Shown here in pieces: positions 45,349 through 57,289 of a stretch of DNA of 64,000 nt. A program made the translations under genes and the position numbers. Position 1 is the first letter of the stretch; every line of letters begins with the position of its first letter. Where the stretch lies: the NCBI GenBank assembly GCA_032717465.1, contig CM064653.1, positions 39,064,555 through 39,128,554 on the forward strand. The letters are read 5' to 3'. Below the pieces are notes generated by a model. It saw only the letters and a list, made by a program, of their open reading frames with translations, was not told the origin of the DNA and did no database searches. This stretch comes from Coenobita brevimanus. Taxonomy: Eukaryota; Arthropoda; Malacostraca; Decapoda; Coenobitidae.

Positions 45349-45795
45349 GAAAGTGACTACAGGAAAAAAATGTAGGCGGGCATTTGAGTCGGTGAAAAGG
45401 AGTAGAAAAATTATAATAAGCGTCAGTTTGGAAAAAAAAAAAAAGTTGATTAGGCGTCTGCATCGAGGGGGGGGGGAGAGAAAGAATTAGACGTACGTGT
45501 CGGGTGAAAAAAAAAATAAAAGTGTGTCGAAAAAACAAATGAAAAAATCTACCAACCGTAAGATCAGAAGAAAAAAGGTTGCTTCAGCCTGTCTGTAAAA
45601 CTGCATAAAAAACATAGTTACAATTTACGGCCTCAGGAAAAATAATGACGAAATAGACAGTGGGAAAATTAGTATTAGGAAAAGGAAAAATAAATACGAA
45701 GCGAAAAAAAGAAAATACTGTGAGCGTCTGTAATGGTGGGTAAAAAATAAAATTACAGTGAAAAATGAAAGCAGGATTGTTTGAAGGTGAAAACT

Positions 45796-45798
<3 letters not shown>

Positions 45799-45838
<40 letters not shown>
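45799..45838. repeat. (GA)n microsatellite
   Basis: About 20 GA units. Confidence 0.95.
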
Positions 45839-45841
<3 letters not shown>

Positions 45842-45879
45842 GTTTGTAAAGGTTGAGAAAAAAGTGCAGTGAAAGATTT

Positions 45880-46760
45880 TTTGATGGTGAAAACTAAAAG
45901 AAAAAAAATGTAAACAGATTAAGCGGGTGTAAAAAAAAATATATAATAAAACTTTTCAATCAAGAGTAAGGCGACCGGGAAAGTACATAAAAAAAAAAAA
46001 AATAATAAAGTAGGCGTTTGTGTTAAAAAAAATAAAAACACAACACTTCTCTACCAAGCGTAAGACAATCAGAAAAGTAAATTAATAAAGTAAGTATTTG
46101 TGTAAAAAAATAAAACTTCCCTATCAAGCCTAAGACGATCAGGAAAGAAAATAAGGTAAAAAAAAATAAATGAGGTTAAAGTATATAAATAAAATACATA
46201 AATAAACGTGCGTAAATATAATAAGAAAACTTCTCTGCAAATAGTAAGACGGTCAAAAAAGTAAAATGAAGAAATAAAGTAAGCGTCTGTAAAAAGTACT
46301 ATAAGACTTCTCTACCAAGCGTAAAAAGGTAAGGAAAGTATAATAAATTAATAAATAAATAAGTAAATACAGTAAATAAATAAAGTAAGCGCTTGCGTAA
46401 AACACTAAAATAAGGAAAGTATAATAAATTAATAAAGAAATAAGTAAATACAGTAAATAAATAAATAAAGCGCTTGCGTAAAACACTAAAATTCCCTACC
46501 AAACGTAAGACCATCACGAAAGCAAACTAAATAAATACATAAATAAAGTAAGAATCAGTATAAAAACAGTAATAAAACTTCTCTACAAAGCGTAATAAAA
46601 AAATAAGTAAATAAATAAAGTAACCGTGTAAAAAATAATGATAAAACATCTACCAAGCGCAATAAAATTAAGTAAATAAATAAAGAAACCGTATAAAAAA
46701 TAATGATAAAACTCCTCTACCAAGCGTAAGGCGATCAGGAAAGACGTGCTCGAGGCTCCT
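45880..46760. repeat. Complex A-rich satellite, unit about 80-120 bp
   Basis: About eight to ten degenerate units share CTTCTCTACCAAGCGTAAG, then ACGATCAGGAAAGTAAA, AATAAATAAAGTAAGCG and TTTGTGTAAAAA in that order. Unit length varies because the AAAT/AATA stretches expand. One pair near 46340-46490 is almost identical over about 90 bases. Confidence 0.8.
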
Positions 46761-46899
46761 TGTAAAACTGCGCCAAAAAGCTTATTTACAGTTCACGCCT
46801 GGCTGGGAATGCGAGGAGAGTTGCGGGGGCTTAAGCTTTCACCGCCTGCCAAGGAAAGCTCACTGGGAAGGAAGAACAAGAATATAAAAAAAAAAAAAA

Positions 46900-47425
46900 A
46901 AGGAGAAAAATAGGCCTAGGAAAGAATATAAGAAGAAAAAAAGAGAAACATAAGCCCTGAAAACAGATAAATATAATATGCTACGCCTCGAAATGGGAAA
47001 GAAAAGTAAAATAATTCTTGAAAATACAAAAGGAATATAAAATGAGCCATAAAAATAGGAAAAATAATAAAATAAGCCTTGGAAATAGATTAAAAAGCCT
47101 GAAATTAGGGGAAAAAAAATTATGCCTTGAAATTAAAAAAGAAAATAAGACTATAATAGAAAAGAAAAAAGACATACGCTTTCAAAACAGAACAGAAAAA
47201 TAACCCTTGAAAATGGAAGAAAAATATAATAATCCTAAAAAATAAAAAAAAAATGCCCCGAAAATAATGAAAAAAAAAATACGGCTTGAAAACAGAAACG
47301 AAAAATAAACGTAAGCCTTGAAAAAAGAACGTAAAAATAAAATGCACCTCAAAAATAGATTAGAGAAACAAATTTCGACTTCAAAACAGAAAGACTTGAG
47401 AACAGAAAAATATAATTAAGTCTTA
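46900..47425. repeat. A-rich minisatellite with CCTTGAAAA motif
   Basis: GCCTTGAAAATAGAAAAA and variants (CCCTGAAAACAG, GCCTCGAAATGGG, GCCTTGGAAATAG) recur about every 30-45 bases, with some missing units. Confidence 0.75.
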
Positions 47426-47639
47426 GCATTGTGGTGGAGGAGGCGTCTTGCGAAATGCTGCCCCCATTGAAATATGCTTCAAATTTGCTGATGGCGTGTT
47501 TTGATCTCGTCCTTGCGAGTGGAAAAATTTTTGAGACCCTGATTTACGCAACAGATGAAAACTTGTGGCCTCATTCGCTATCACAAAGGAAATTGGACAT
47601 TTTTTATTTCTTTTCACTGTGCCTCATCTCAAACTACAA

Positions 47640-48370
47640 TTTTTTTTCTCTCTCTCTCATCATTTTCTTCCCTCCCTCATCTTCACTCTATCATTTTCCT
47701 TCCCTCACCTTCGCCTCATCCAATTTTCCTCCCTCTCTCACTATCGCTCTTCCAGTTTCTTCCCTGTTTCACACATCCTCTCTCTCTCACTTTCCCCCGC
47801 TATACCTTTAATATAATTTTCTTCATTTTCATTCTATACATAAATTTTTCCTCTCTGCCTTTCCCTCACTTTGAGTCTACAATTTCATCTCTCCCTCACT
47901 ATCACTCAGCTTTTCTCCTCTCTCCTTCACCTTCTTCCCTCTCTCCTTTATCTTTTCTTTACTCTCACGTTTTTTCCTACCACACCTTATTCTATCATTT
48001 TTTCCCCCTCCCTCACCTTAACTACCGCTTTCCGTCCTCTCATTCTACATTTTTCCAATATTCCCTTCTCTCATCTTCACTACCATTACCTTCCCACCCT
48101 CACTTTCACCCTATCGGTTTTCGCCCCTCACATTCAATCTACCATATTCCTTTCCTCTCTCGCCTTCAACCTACAATTCTCTCTCTTTCTCTCTCTCTCT
48201 CTCTTTCTCTACCATTCTCCTTCCCTCATACCATAATACCACCCTCTCCCCCACTCCCTTCCCTGGACCTAAGCCTTTTCTCTCCCTTCTTCTCTTTCCA
48301 CCATTCTTATTCTTCCTTGATTCACCTCTATCCTCCCTCTATCTTTTCTTGCCTTCCCATCCCTTCTTTA
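47640..48370. repeat. Pyrimidine-rich tract
   Basis: About 0.7 kb of C/T-biased sequence with recurring CTCTCACYTTC and TTCCCTC motifs and a TC run near 48180-48210. The 276-codon frame over it is Ser/Pro/Leu/Phe low complexity. Confidence 0.8.
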
Positions 48371-48538
48371 ATTCTGCTAACTTAGTCTAATAATTTCACA
48401 AACAAATATATACAAAAGACATACTAACTTCACTTACAAAGATGGAGCCATTATTTGCACGATTTTCTATTTTTCTACAACCTGACGTGATGGACAGACA
48501 GACAAACGTGATCTAACTCAACCATACAATACGACGGT

Positions 48539-48541
<3 letters not shown>

Positions 48542-48573
<32 letters not shown>
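48542..48573. repeat. (TC)n microsatellite
   Basis: About 16 TC units. Confidence 0.95.
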
Positions 48574-48577
<4 letters not shown>

Positions 48578-48589
48578 TTTAAGAGTTCC

Positions 48590-48775
48590 CAATAGCCTCT
48601 CATCAACCCTTCATTACAAAGGGTAATTTCCACGCGAAGTAAAATTGCCTCAAAGTAGCAAGAGTAAAATGCAAAGAGACGTCCTCGTGCTGATGATACT
48701 AAACTACTTTCCAGGCGTCGTTCAAAGATTTATACTCGGACTGAAGGGATTAAGAGGCCAATAGTACACCATTCA
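48590..48775. mobile_element. Family-A element, diverged copy
   Basis: AACCCTTCATTACAAAGG, GAAGTAAAATTGCCTCAAAG and TAGCAAGAGTAAAATGC, then AGACGTCCTCGTGCTGATG match interior, right end and outer flank; the core ATCGTCTGG has changed to ATTGCCTCA. Confidence 0.55.
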
Positions 48776-48880
48776 CAGTCAAATAATACTACGTTAATTT
48801 CCAGTACACCCGCTAAATTATTCCAGTCACAGTCGCCTACACCGTCGCATTATCGGGGACAAAGATTCGCATATAGATCT

Positions 48881-49076
48881 TTCACTTTAACTTGGCCCAG
48901 ATTTTCGTCCTATTGTATCTTATTTCACGCAGCTCACTGGCGGAAAGCAATACTACGACGCTACATCCTCTCCATAGTACTACTTTGTGACTTGCATCTT
49001 ATTCTAGTGTTAATCTATTGAAAAAACTCAGTATTCAAGATGGAGAGATGGCAATTTTAGGCCAAGTTAGAGTTTA
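48881..49076 (+). mobile_element. Family-B element, well-preserved copy 5
   Basis: TTCACTTTAACTTGGCCCAG at left and AGGCCAAGTTAGAGTTTA at right are inverted repeats. The interior shows TCGTCCTATTGTATC, TTATTTCACGCAGCTCA, GCTACATCCTCTCCATAG, TTGTGACTTGCATC and TCAAGATGGAGAGATGGC. Confidence 0.85.
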
Positions 49077-49511
49077 AAAAAAAATAAGGTATAATAATTC
49101 ACGTCTTTTCACCTTCCTCTGCTGGATAATATATCTAAGCTGAGAGAGGTTTGGTATGTTCCTCTGGCCATAAATGATTCGCTTTGATATGATGCGTCAG
49201 GAGGAAAGTGACAAACATCCCAAATATGTGAAGTACACTCAGTGGACTAGTGGGCTAACTTTTGTCCACGACTGTTGAAAAAAAGCGAGGAAAAAAAAGG
49301 GAGAAATCTACTTAACATTCAGGTAGCGGCCTCCTTCTCTCTCGCCATCACAAAGTACACTTATGGAGCCTATGTGTGACTTTTTTATTTTTTTTACGTT
49401 CTTTTTATGGTTTTTGTCTTAGTCTTTCACTTATTACTGACATTCTTTTTCATGTTGTAATTTTCTGACATTTCCTTTCATGGCTTTTCTTTCCCCGTGT
49501 TTCACTTACTG

Positions 49512-49516
<5 letters not shown>

Positions 49517-49606
<90 letters not shown>
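49517..49606. repeat. (TA)n microsatellite
   Basis: About 45 TA units. Confidence 0.95.
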
Positions 49607-49609
<3 letters not shown>

Positions 49610-49619
49610 ATGTTACAAT

Positions 49620-51010
49620 CCTTTTTTCCCCCCTGTTTTTCGCTGCAGTGCTTTATGTATGTAGTCGTTTTTTCACATTGTTTTTCTTCTGTCATCCTTT
49701 AATTTTCTTTTTCCTCTTATTTCGTACCGTGTCTGTGTAGCTGTTCTTTGGCTTTTTCTATATTTCTTACCGATAGGTTTAGTTCTTATTACTAAATCTT
49801 ATTTCTTGTATTCTTTCGTTTGGGAGAATTTCTGTAGGCTTCTTTTTTGGCTTTCTCTCTGTCTTTTTTTATCTTCTTTTCTCTTTCCTTTTCTCGTTTT
49901 CTCAAGGATTTTTTGTCTAATTCTTTTGTGCTTTTCCTTCTTATTCATTGTTTATTTTTTTCTTTTTTATTCGTATTCTTTCGTTGGTGTCTTCCTCTTC
50001 GTTCCCCTTCTTCTTTTTCTTCCATTCGCCTTCTTCTTTTTGCTCCCCTCTTTTTTTTCGTTACCGTTGTTGTTGTTGTTCTTCTTCTTCTTCTTTTTCC
50101 TTTAAGTTGCTAAGAGTATTGTCTCCCTTGCCCCATTTTCATACCTTTATTTTATCCCATTTTCGTATTAGCCTATATGTGGTATGCATTCGTAATATTC
50201 CTCCGTGTATCATATTTTCCTATTCGTCTGAAAAAATATATATTCGTGAGTTATTTCGTCTTCCATATTCTTTTTCGTGTTTTTGTATCCTACTGATTTC
50301 ACTTTTTTTTTCATCCAGTTTTTCATACATTTCCTTATAGTTTTCCTTTTCGTATTCTTATTTCCCTTTTATTTTTTTTTGTCCTCTTTCGTATTTCTCC
50401 TCTTTATTCACTTTCTTATATATATTCTTATTTTGTATCTTATATGCTTTATTATTTCCTCCTTTTATGTAACTGATTTAACTTTGTCTCATATTCTTCT
50501 TTTACCACTGTTTACATGAATTTTTTTTTTCTTTCGTGTGCTTACTCTTACTTTCACTCTATTCTCCATCCATCGTTATATTACTCTGTTCCACTTTCCT
50601 TCCTCCATCCTTCATATTATGTTATTTCTCCTTTATTCTATCTTCCTCTTCGTGTCCATCATTTTCCTCTTGTACTATTTTCAAACCTCGTTTCCTTTAC
50701 TTTTCTTCGTATATTGTCTTCTTTCATTTCCTGTTTCCAGATTCTTCGTTGATCTCCTCTCGATTTCGCTTTTTTTTTTTTTTCGTACTCTCCGTATATC
50801 CCATTTTATTTGTTTCCTTCTTTCCTTTTCCTTTGCTTTTATTTTCCCTCAGCGCCCGGATAGCACCTCATTCGCGCCTCCCCTCCGTTTTCTTTTTCCC
50901 TTCCCCGGGGCAAGATCACATATATTCTTTCCCACTTTTTTCCTTCTTTTTTCCCCTCTCTCCCTCTCTTCCCCCGAGCCGCAAGTTCAGGTCGACCAGG
51001 TTTCCTATTC
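49620..51010. repeat. T-rich pyrimidine tract
   Basis: About 1.4 kb of T/C-biased sequence with TTTTCTT, TTCGT and CCTTT motifs. Frames are Phe/Ser/Leu-rich and not credible proteins. Confidence 0.75.
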
Positions 51011-51061
51011 ACAAACTGTCTTGAGCTTAAACCATTGCTCTAAGTGGCAAAGGAAGTGTCA

Positions 51062-51242
51062 TCTCACCTCTTCCTTAGCGATTTATTTTGCATACTGCAC
51101 CTTGCCACTTTCTTGTATGTAGTGTAAAAAAAAAATCGACATAATTTACAACAACTGCATACAAGATGATTTCGAGTTGTAATGTGCAAAATAAATCGCT
51201 AAGATCAGGGGTTAAGGAGCTGCCTTAACGGACGCGAATACG
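51062..51242. mobile_element. Family-C inverted-repeat element, copy 2
   Basis: TCTTCCTTAGCGATTTATTT at left is matched by AAATAAATCGCTAAGATC at right; the right side continues GGGGTTAAGGAGCTGCCTTA and ACGGACGCGAATACG, whose reverse complement matches the left end of copy 1 at 19200. There is no coding capacity. Confidence 0.75.
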
Positions 51243-51307
51243 AACGAAATAAACTATGCTAAAAATACACTGCTATGGAGGCCCGTTTGTCTTAAGAACC
51301 AATCGGA

Positions 51308-51512
51308 ATCCTTTGTAAATACAGAGGGATTCTTTGTAAATACGGGGAGATCCTTTGTAAATACGGGGAGATCCTTTGTAAATACGGGGAGATCCTTTGT
51401 AAATACGGAGGGATTCTTTGTAAATACGGAGGAATTCTTTGTAAATACGGAGGGATTCTTTATTAATACGGGGAGATCCTTTGTAAATACGGAGGAATTC
51501 TTTGTAAATAAG
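51308..51512. repeat. 21-bp tandem repeat, about 10 copies
   Basis: Consensus GATCCTTTGTAAATACGGGG (plus one base), with GGATT and GAATT variants. Because 21 is a multiple of three, a 154-codon minus-strand frame (51718-51254) stays open and carries the heptapeptide VFTKDLP/VFTKNPS. The flanking residues show no domain or signal that supports a protein. Confidence 0.9.
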
Positions 51513-51734
51513 GACGGGCCAAGTTTTTTTCCCCCCTCCGCATCGACCGGAAGCGAAAGAAAGTTTTGAGTGAAAGGAGAAAATCTAGAGGGGATAAGGA
51601 GAAAAGTCCCGGGATAAAGAAGCGGCGAGTGGGGAGGAGAGATGGCGCTGGGTCGATACGTGACACAATAGTACACACCTGAGGCACAAAATATTAGGGG
51701 AAAATTTAACAGGTGCAAAATCTACACTCCGTCC

Positions 51735-51932
51735 ATTTTCACTTGGCGTAAAATTGCTATATCTCGACCCTGGATCTTGAGCTATAGTAAAAGCTTAGCA
51801 CTAAAGTATGATGCTAGTCACGAACAAGTGCTACAGAAATCATTAACAGCCACAATATTATCGTAGCCCATCTTGGTACGTGAAATAAGCTGCAAAAGGA
51901 CGAACATCTCAGCCCAGTTAAAATGAACGAAC
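51735..51932 (-). mobile_element. Family-B element, copy 6 (minus)
   Basis: On + the left end is TTTTCACTTGGCGTAAAATT and the right end CAGCCCAGTTAAAATGAAC; the interior, read on minus, has TTTTGCAGCTTATTTCACGT and AGCACTTGTTCGTGACTAGC. Confidence 0.75.
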
Positions 51933-52134
51933 TAGAGGAAAGATGGTGCTATTTTGATGTATATCTGAGGAAATCATATCAAGCTCTTCAGTACGATGAT
52001 GCACTTTATTCTATACTTGAAGATATACCGAGAACTGATTTGGTTAGCCACGTTAAAATATTAATATTCTTAGAGGCTATAGTTGGGGAGTGTCTTGCGT
52101 GGATGATGCGAATACCGTGAACTGTCCATGACCA

Positions 52135-52425
52135 TCCACTCACTCCACCATGCCTACACTCTGTCCTTCTCCACCACACCTACACTCACTCTCTCCACCA
52201 TACCAACACTCAGCTCTCTCTCCACCATATCAACACTTGGCTCTCTCTCCATCTCACCAACACTCAGCTCTCTCTCCATCCTACCAACACTCAGCTCTCT
52301 CCGCACCACCAACACTCAGCTCTCTCCACCCCACAAACACTCATTTCTCTTCACCATACCAGCTCTCACCTCACTCTCCACCATATCAACACTCTCCGGA
52401 TACACCCACCAATACACTTATACAT
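52135..52425. repeat. Minisatellite, unit about 24-27 bp
   Basis: CCATACCAACACTCAGCTCT followed by CTCTCCA recurs about ten times with substitutions and small length changes. Confidence 0.85.
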
Positions 52426-52584
52426 CTTGGAAAATTGTGATGTGTATAACTTGCCTGATACCTACACACATACAAAATTTCACTTCCTTATCCTGAAAAT
52501 TGTGGATATTATTTTAGGGGGGAGGAGGAGGGGGTCTGCGTCCCCCCCCCCCTCGCCGAACACCCAAGTAAAGTTTCTATCGTG

Positions 52585-52800
52585 CCTACACCCTTAACCC
52601 GCTGAGCTAAGGACGCTTTATTCATTTTATTCTTGCTTTATTCAGACGATTTTATTCAACTTGAGACTGTTTAATTACTTCTTTATTTTTAACTGGAGGG
52701 GTTAGATACAACCTTAATAAATCCCTTCAGTACGCGGCCATTCTTAAGCTGAATAAAATCGTCTGGTAACAGCAAGAATAACATAACAGGACGTTACTTA
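52585..52800. mobile_element. Family-A element, well-preserved copy
   Basis: TTTTATTCTTGCTTTATTCA then GACGATTTTATTCAAC at left; AGCTGAATAAAATCGTCTGG then TAACAGCAAGAATAA at right. The interior includes ACTGGAGGGGTTAGATAC and AATAAATCCCTTCAG. Outer flanks CGCTGAGCTAAGGACGC and ACATAACAGGACGTTAC are weakly related. Confidence 0.9.
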
Positions 52801-52992
52801 AAATAAAGTGGTTAATGAATATGCGAGTACTCCCTTAAAAAAAAAAAACTTCCTTTATTTTTTTTATTTTAAACTGTGGATATTATCATGTCGGGTTTGG
52901 CTTAAGGATAGGCGGTCGTGTCATCCCAAACTCTGAATTGTACGCGTCGGTGAATTTATGTCGCTTTTGTCGATGATGATACAAAATTTCGT

Positions 52993-53024
<32 letters not shown>

Positions 53025-53266
53025 AAAAACTGGATAAGGGAAGGGGTCTGTTGTCCATGCGTTGTTCAGGTGGTACCCTCCTCTGAACAATATTATACAC
53101 CGTTGCACATATTCTACAGTATAGCCTAAAAACCGTGGCTGTGCAGACCAAACAGACACACAGACAGACAGGCAACGCAAAATACTGTATGGATTAATTT
53201 ACTGTTCCAATCAAACACACACAAATGGATCGGGAAAAAAAAGAGAGAGGCAACAGATACTGGCGG

Positions 53267-53273
<7 letters not shown>

Positions 53274-53324
<51 letters not shown>

Positions 53325-53864
53325 CAAACTGATCAGAAAGACAGACGGAACAACTAACTTTCCCAAAGCTTGCAGACCCGACGAGCGAGTGGCGTGGATG
53401 GATCAGGGAAAGATGGAGAAGAGGGAGGGAAAGGGAGAGGAAAAGAAGGGAAAGGGAGAGGAAAACGGAGGGAAAGGGAGAAGAAAACGGGGGGAAAGGG
53501 AGAGGAAAACAGAGGGAAAGGGAGAATGGAGAGGGATAGGAGACGGAGAAAAAAGGAAAGGAAGTTGGAAAGGGAGAGGAAGAGTAAGAGAATGAAGATC
53601 GAAAAAGGGATGGGATGGACAGGGAGAAGAGACGAAATAAAGTGAGGAAAGGGCATGGAAGGGAGAAAGAAAGGGAGACTCGGTATGAGGGGAAAGGGAG
53701 ACCAGGTAAGGATGGAAGAGAGACGGAAGAGAGGCTGGAAAGGGAGGTAAGAGGAAAGGGACACGGGGGTGAGGGGAAGGGAGGCGGGGAGGGATGGGAG
53801 AAAGACGGAGGGGAATATAAAGGAAAAGAGAGGGAAGGGGAAAGAGGAGGGGAGACTAGACTGG

Positions 53865-53935
<71 letters not shown>

Positions 53936-54844
53936 CAGGACAGGCGGTGTGGGAAGGAAGAAAATGGAAAAGCAGGGGAATCAGAGAGGAAAAAATAAGA
54001 AGGAAAAGAAGGGAGGAAAAAAATCTGGGAAGTAACGGTACACAAGGGGAGAGAAAACTGTTATGGGAGAGAGCAACGTACCGACAAAGAAAACAGGACA
54101 CAGATAACGGAAGAAAACGGAGGAAGAGGAAGGAAAGGGAGGGGGGAGAAGGGAAAGCGAATCAGGGAAGGAAGGGAACATGAAGGGAGAGGAAGTAACT
54201 AAATCCTTGAATCCGGAGCCTTTTTTTTTTTTTTTCTTTTTTTTTAACTGATTCAAACTTGCTAGATTCAGACGGTTTTCCTCAGCTTAGATTTTTTTTT
54301 ATATGACGGGTTTGATACATATTTCTTTAACCCCTTTACTATTAGAACACTCTCCTGAGAAAAGTAAAATAAGTGGAGGTATCTAGAACGAAGCACAGAA
54401 AGACATTAGAGTATTGAAGAGGCTATAAACGATGGCAAAGAATGGGATGGGGGATGTGAACGAGGAGGAGGCTGGGGAAAGGGAAAGCAGAGGAAGGGGA
54501 AAGTAGGGGAAGGAGAAAAGCAGGGGAAGGTGGAAGCAAAGGAGGAGGATAGTAGAGGAAGGGGAAAGCAGGGGAAGGGGAACGCAGGGGAAGGTACGTT
54601 TGGGAAGAAGGGAACAGGAGGACGAAATGGGAGGGAAATAACAAGAGGAAAAAAGGAAAGAGAAGCAGAGGAAGGGAAATTTGGGACGAAAGGAACAGGA
54701 TGGCGAAATGAGAGGGAAAAACACAGGAGGAGAGGAAATGGTTATGGGAGGGGGGAAAATACGAGAGGAAGGGGACTGGAGGAGGAGGGAACAGGGCACG
54801 AAGGGTATGAGAGGAGACCCAAGAGAGGCAAACAGGAAAGTGAG

Positions 54845-54908
<64 letters not shown>

Positions 54909-56150
54909 TACCGAGAAGGGAGGGAGGTGATAATAGGAAAGAGGGTTACTGAAAGAAGAGTGGTAAAGGTAAATGAAAAATGAGAGAAAAAGAAGAGAAC
55001 GGGAATTAACAAGGGGAGAGAGGGATGGGAGGGAGGAAGCGAGGGGGATTAAATGGAAAGAGCGAGAAGGAAATGAAGGGAGAGGAACAGGAAGTGAGGG
55101 GGAATAAAGAGAGGAGGAGATGGGCGAGAGGGAACTGAAAACTGAGAGTGAGAAAGGACACTGTAAGAGAGAGGGAGACAGGAGGAAAAAGGGAAATGAG
55201 AAGTGGGAGATGGCGAGGGATAGGAGAGAAGGAGAGGATGATGAAAAGAGAAAGAGAATAGGAGAATAGGGAGGAGAAAGGATAGACTGGGACAGGAGAG
55301 AAGAGGACAGAGAGAGGGGACAGGACAGATGGAGACAAGAGAGAGAGAGGAGGACACGAGGAGAGAGGGAGAGAAGACAGATGGAGACAGAAGAGGGAGA
55401 AAAAAAATGGAGACGGGAGAGGATGACAGGAGTGAGGGAAATAGAAGAGAATAAGATGGGAGAGAGGGAGAAAAAGGAGCGTAAGACAGGGCAGAGGGAG
55501 ACAGGAGAGAGGAATGAGCACTGGGAAGGGTCAAGAGAGGAATGGGAATGACGGCAGGGTGGACGGAAAGTACAGGGCTCAGCTGAGGAGAGGGATGGAG
55601 AGAGATATATAGGGGAGGTAGAGGGAGGGGGAAGGCAGGGAGAGGAAGAGGTGCGGGAGGAAGGCGAGGGAGGGAGACGTAGGGAATCGGAAGAAGAGAA
55701 CAGCAGAGGGGAGGTAGGGGAGAAGCTGCAGGGGAGGGAGGAGGTGGGGGAGGATTAGGAGAGAAAGGAGGAAGAAAGCGAGGAGGTGGGAAAGGGATGG
55801 GAGCTATGAAAAGGGAGGAATAGGGGAAGTGACGGAGAGAAGGGTGAGGGGAGTGAGAGGAAGGGGAGAACAAAGACTAGGAGTGAGTGGGAGGCGAACG
55901 GAGAGGATGGGAAAGGAAGGTAAATGCCTGAATTAGGGGAAAAAAAAAAAGGGGGGAATTACAACACAAGGACGATTAGTTGCACGAAAAAGAGGATTAA
56001 ATAAAAGACAGAAGAAAAGAACATGAGGGGAGGGGTGGCAAGAAAATAAAGGATAAAACAAGAAAAGGAGGGGAAAAATGAGACGGGGAAGTACACGAGA
56101 GAGAGAGAGGGGGAGAGAGAGAGAGAGAATAACGCGGAGGCGGAGGAAGG
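53274..56150. repeat. About 2.9 kb purine-rich domain with (GA)n tracts
   Basis: The + strand is overwhelmingly G and A, interrupted only by a short T-rich/family-A segment at 54217-54380. It includes (GA)n at 53274-53323, 53870-53932 and 54848-54909, a 24-bp GGGAAAGGGAGAGGAAAA-based minisatellite at about 53421-53530 and an 18-bp GGGGAAAGCAGGGGAA-type repeat at about 54475-54600. All long frames on either strand are low complexity. Confidence 0.9.
54255..54380. mobile_element. Family-A element, diverged copy in purine tract
   Basis: AACTTGCTAGATTCAGACGG then TTTTCCTCAGCTTAG at left and TTTAACCCCTTTACTATTAG inside. The right end is decayed (CTGAGAAAAGTAAAATAAG). Confidence 0.6.
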
Positions 56151-56405
56151 AGAGTGGGGGGTGGAGGGTGTCCGATGGGCCATACCAGGAAGGGTACGAG
56201 GGGAGGGGGAGTTGGGGCCATGGGAGGGGAATAGACAGGTGGGGGGGTGCTGGGGGGGGGAGTGAACCATCTGTTGCTGTCAGTTGTATATCTCTGGTGG
56301 GAATCTGGAATGTGTCAGTCTCGGCTGTTTGTGTCCACCCCGCCGTGTGTCTTGTTTGGGTCTATCGCCTTAAATACGTGTGAAGGTGAGAGTGCATGCT
56401 TACTT

Positions 56406-56519
<114 letters not shown>

Positions 56520-56830
56520 TTATGTATGTACGTATGGAAGTGCATGCTTACTTAGATTTGTGCCTATGTGTTTTGTTAAATGTGTGTATGTGAGTGCATG
56601 ATTACTTAGAAGTGTGCGTATGTATGTGTATTACTATATGTGCTAATGTGAGTGCAGACTTTCTAAAAATGAGTGTGTATATTTGTGTACTATTAAATGT
56701 GTGTATATGAATGCATGCCTAGTTAAGGTACGTGAATATCTATGTGTACTGTTATAGTGTGACAGTGCATGCTCACCTAAGTGTGTGGGTGCACAGTGTG
56801 TCTACTGCGAAGGCGAGAGTGCATGCATAC
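56520..56830. repeat. GTGTGTATGTGAGTGCATGC degenerate repeat
   Basis: GAGTGCATGCTTACTTA and variants recur at about 55-70-base spacing between two TG tracts (about 56390, 56540, 56592, 56648, 56710, 56765, 56817), indicating an eroded tandem repeat. Confidence 0.65.
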
Positions 56831-56850
56831 TTCAATCTTCCCCCCTCCTC

Positions 56851-56855
<5 letters not shown>

Positions 56856-56933
<78 letters not shown>
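56856..56933. repeat. (TG)n microsatellite
   Basis: About 39 TG units. Confidence 0.97.
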
Positions 56934-56936
<3 letters not shown>

Positions 56937-57029
56937 TTATTATCCTGTGCATTATTTTACCTCTTTAAGTCTGCCGTTGGAGCATGTCTGGCCATTTAAT
57001 TAACAGTACTTCCGCTGTCCTTAATCCCG

Positions 57030-57170
57030 CCATTAACCCCGGCCGCACGATCACCTCTTCTATATTTCATTCTCGTTCAGTACCATGACGCATTTTTTTT
57101 CTTATTCCTCCTACCACTAGACAATTATACTCAACCTAGAAGGGCCCCTCGTAGGTAAAGAGCAAAATGA
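57030..57170. mobile_element. Family-A left-end fragment
   Basis: TCTTATTCCTCCTACCACTA then GACAATTATACTCAACC resembles the left end with outer flank GTACCATGACGC. The right end is not found. Confidence 0.5.
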
Positions 57171-57289
57171 ATTCTTACACAGGTAACTACTGGTAAAAAA
57201 TAAACAGCTTACACACTTATTTGTCTGTCTATCCATCTGACTCCATTTCTATAAAACCATCTTTCCATTTCATTATTAACTTTGGGAAT

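Noticed and set aside
47431..48385. 276-codon Phe/Ser/Pro-rich frame on +
   Set aside because: The frame lies over a pyrimidine-rich low-complexity tract; there is no domain, and overlapping frames are equally open.
53269..55873. Long frames of 258-274 codons on minus and Arg/Glu/Gly-rich frames on +
   Set aside because: They are composition artefacts of the 2.9-kb purine domain.
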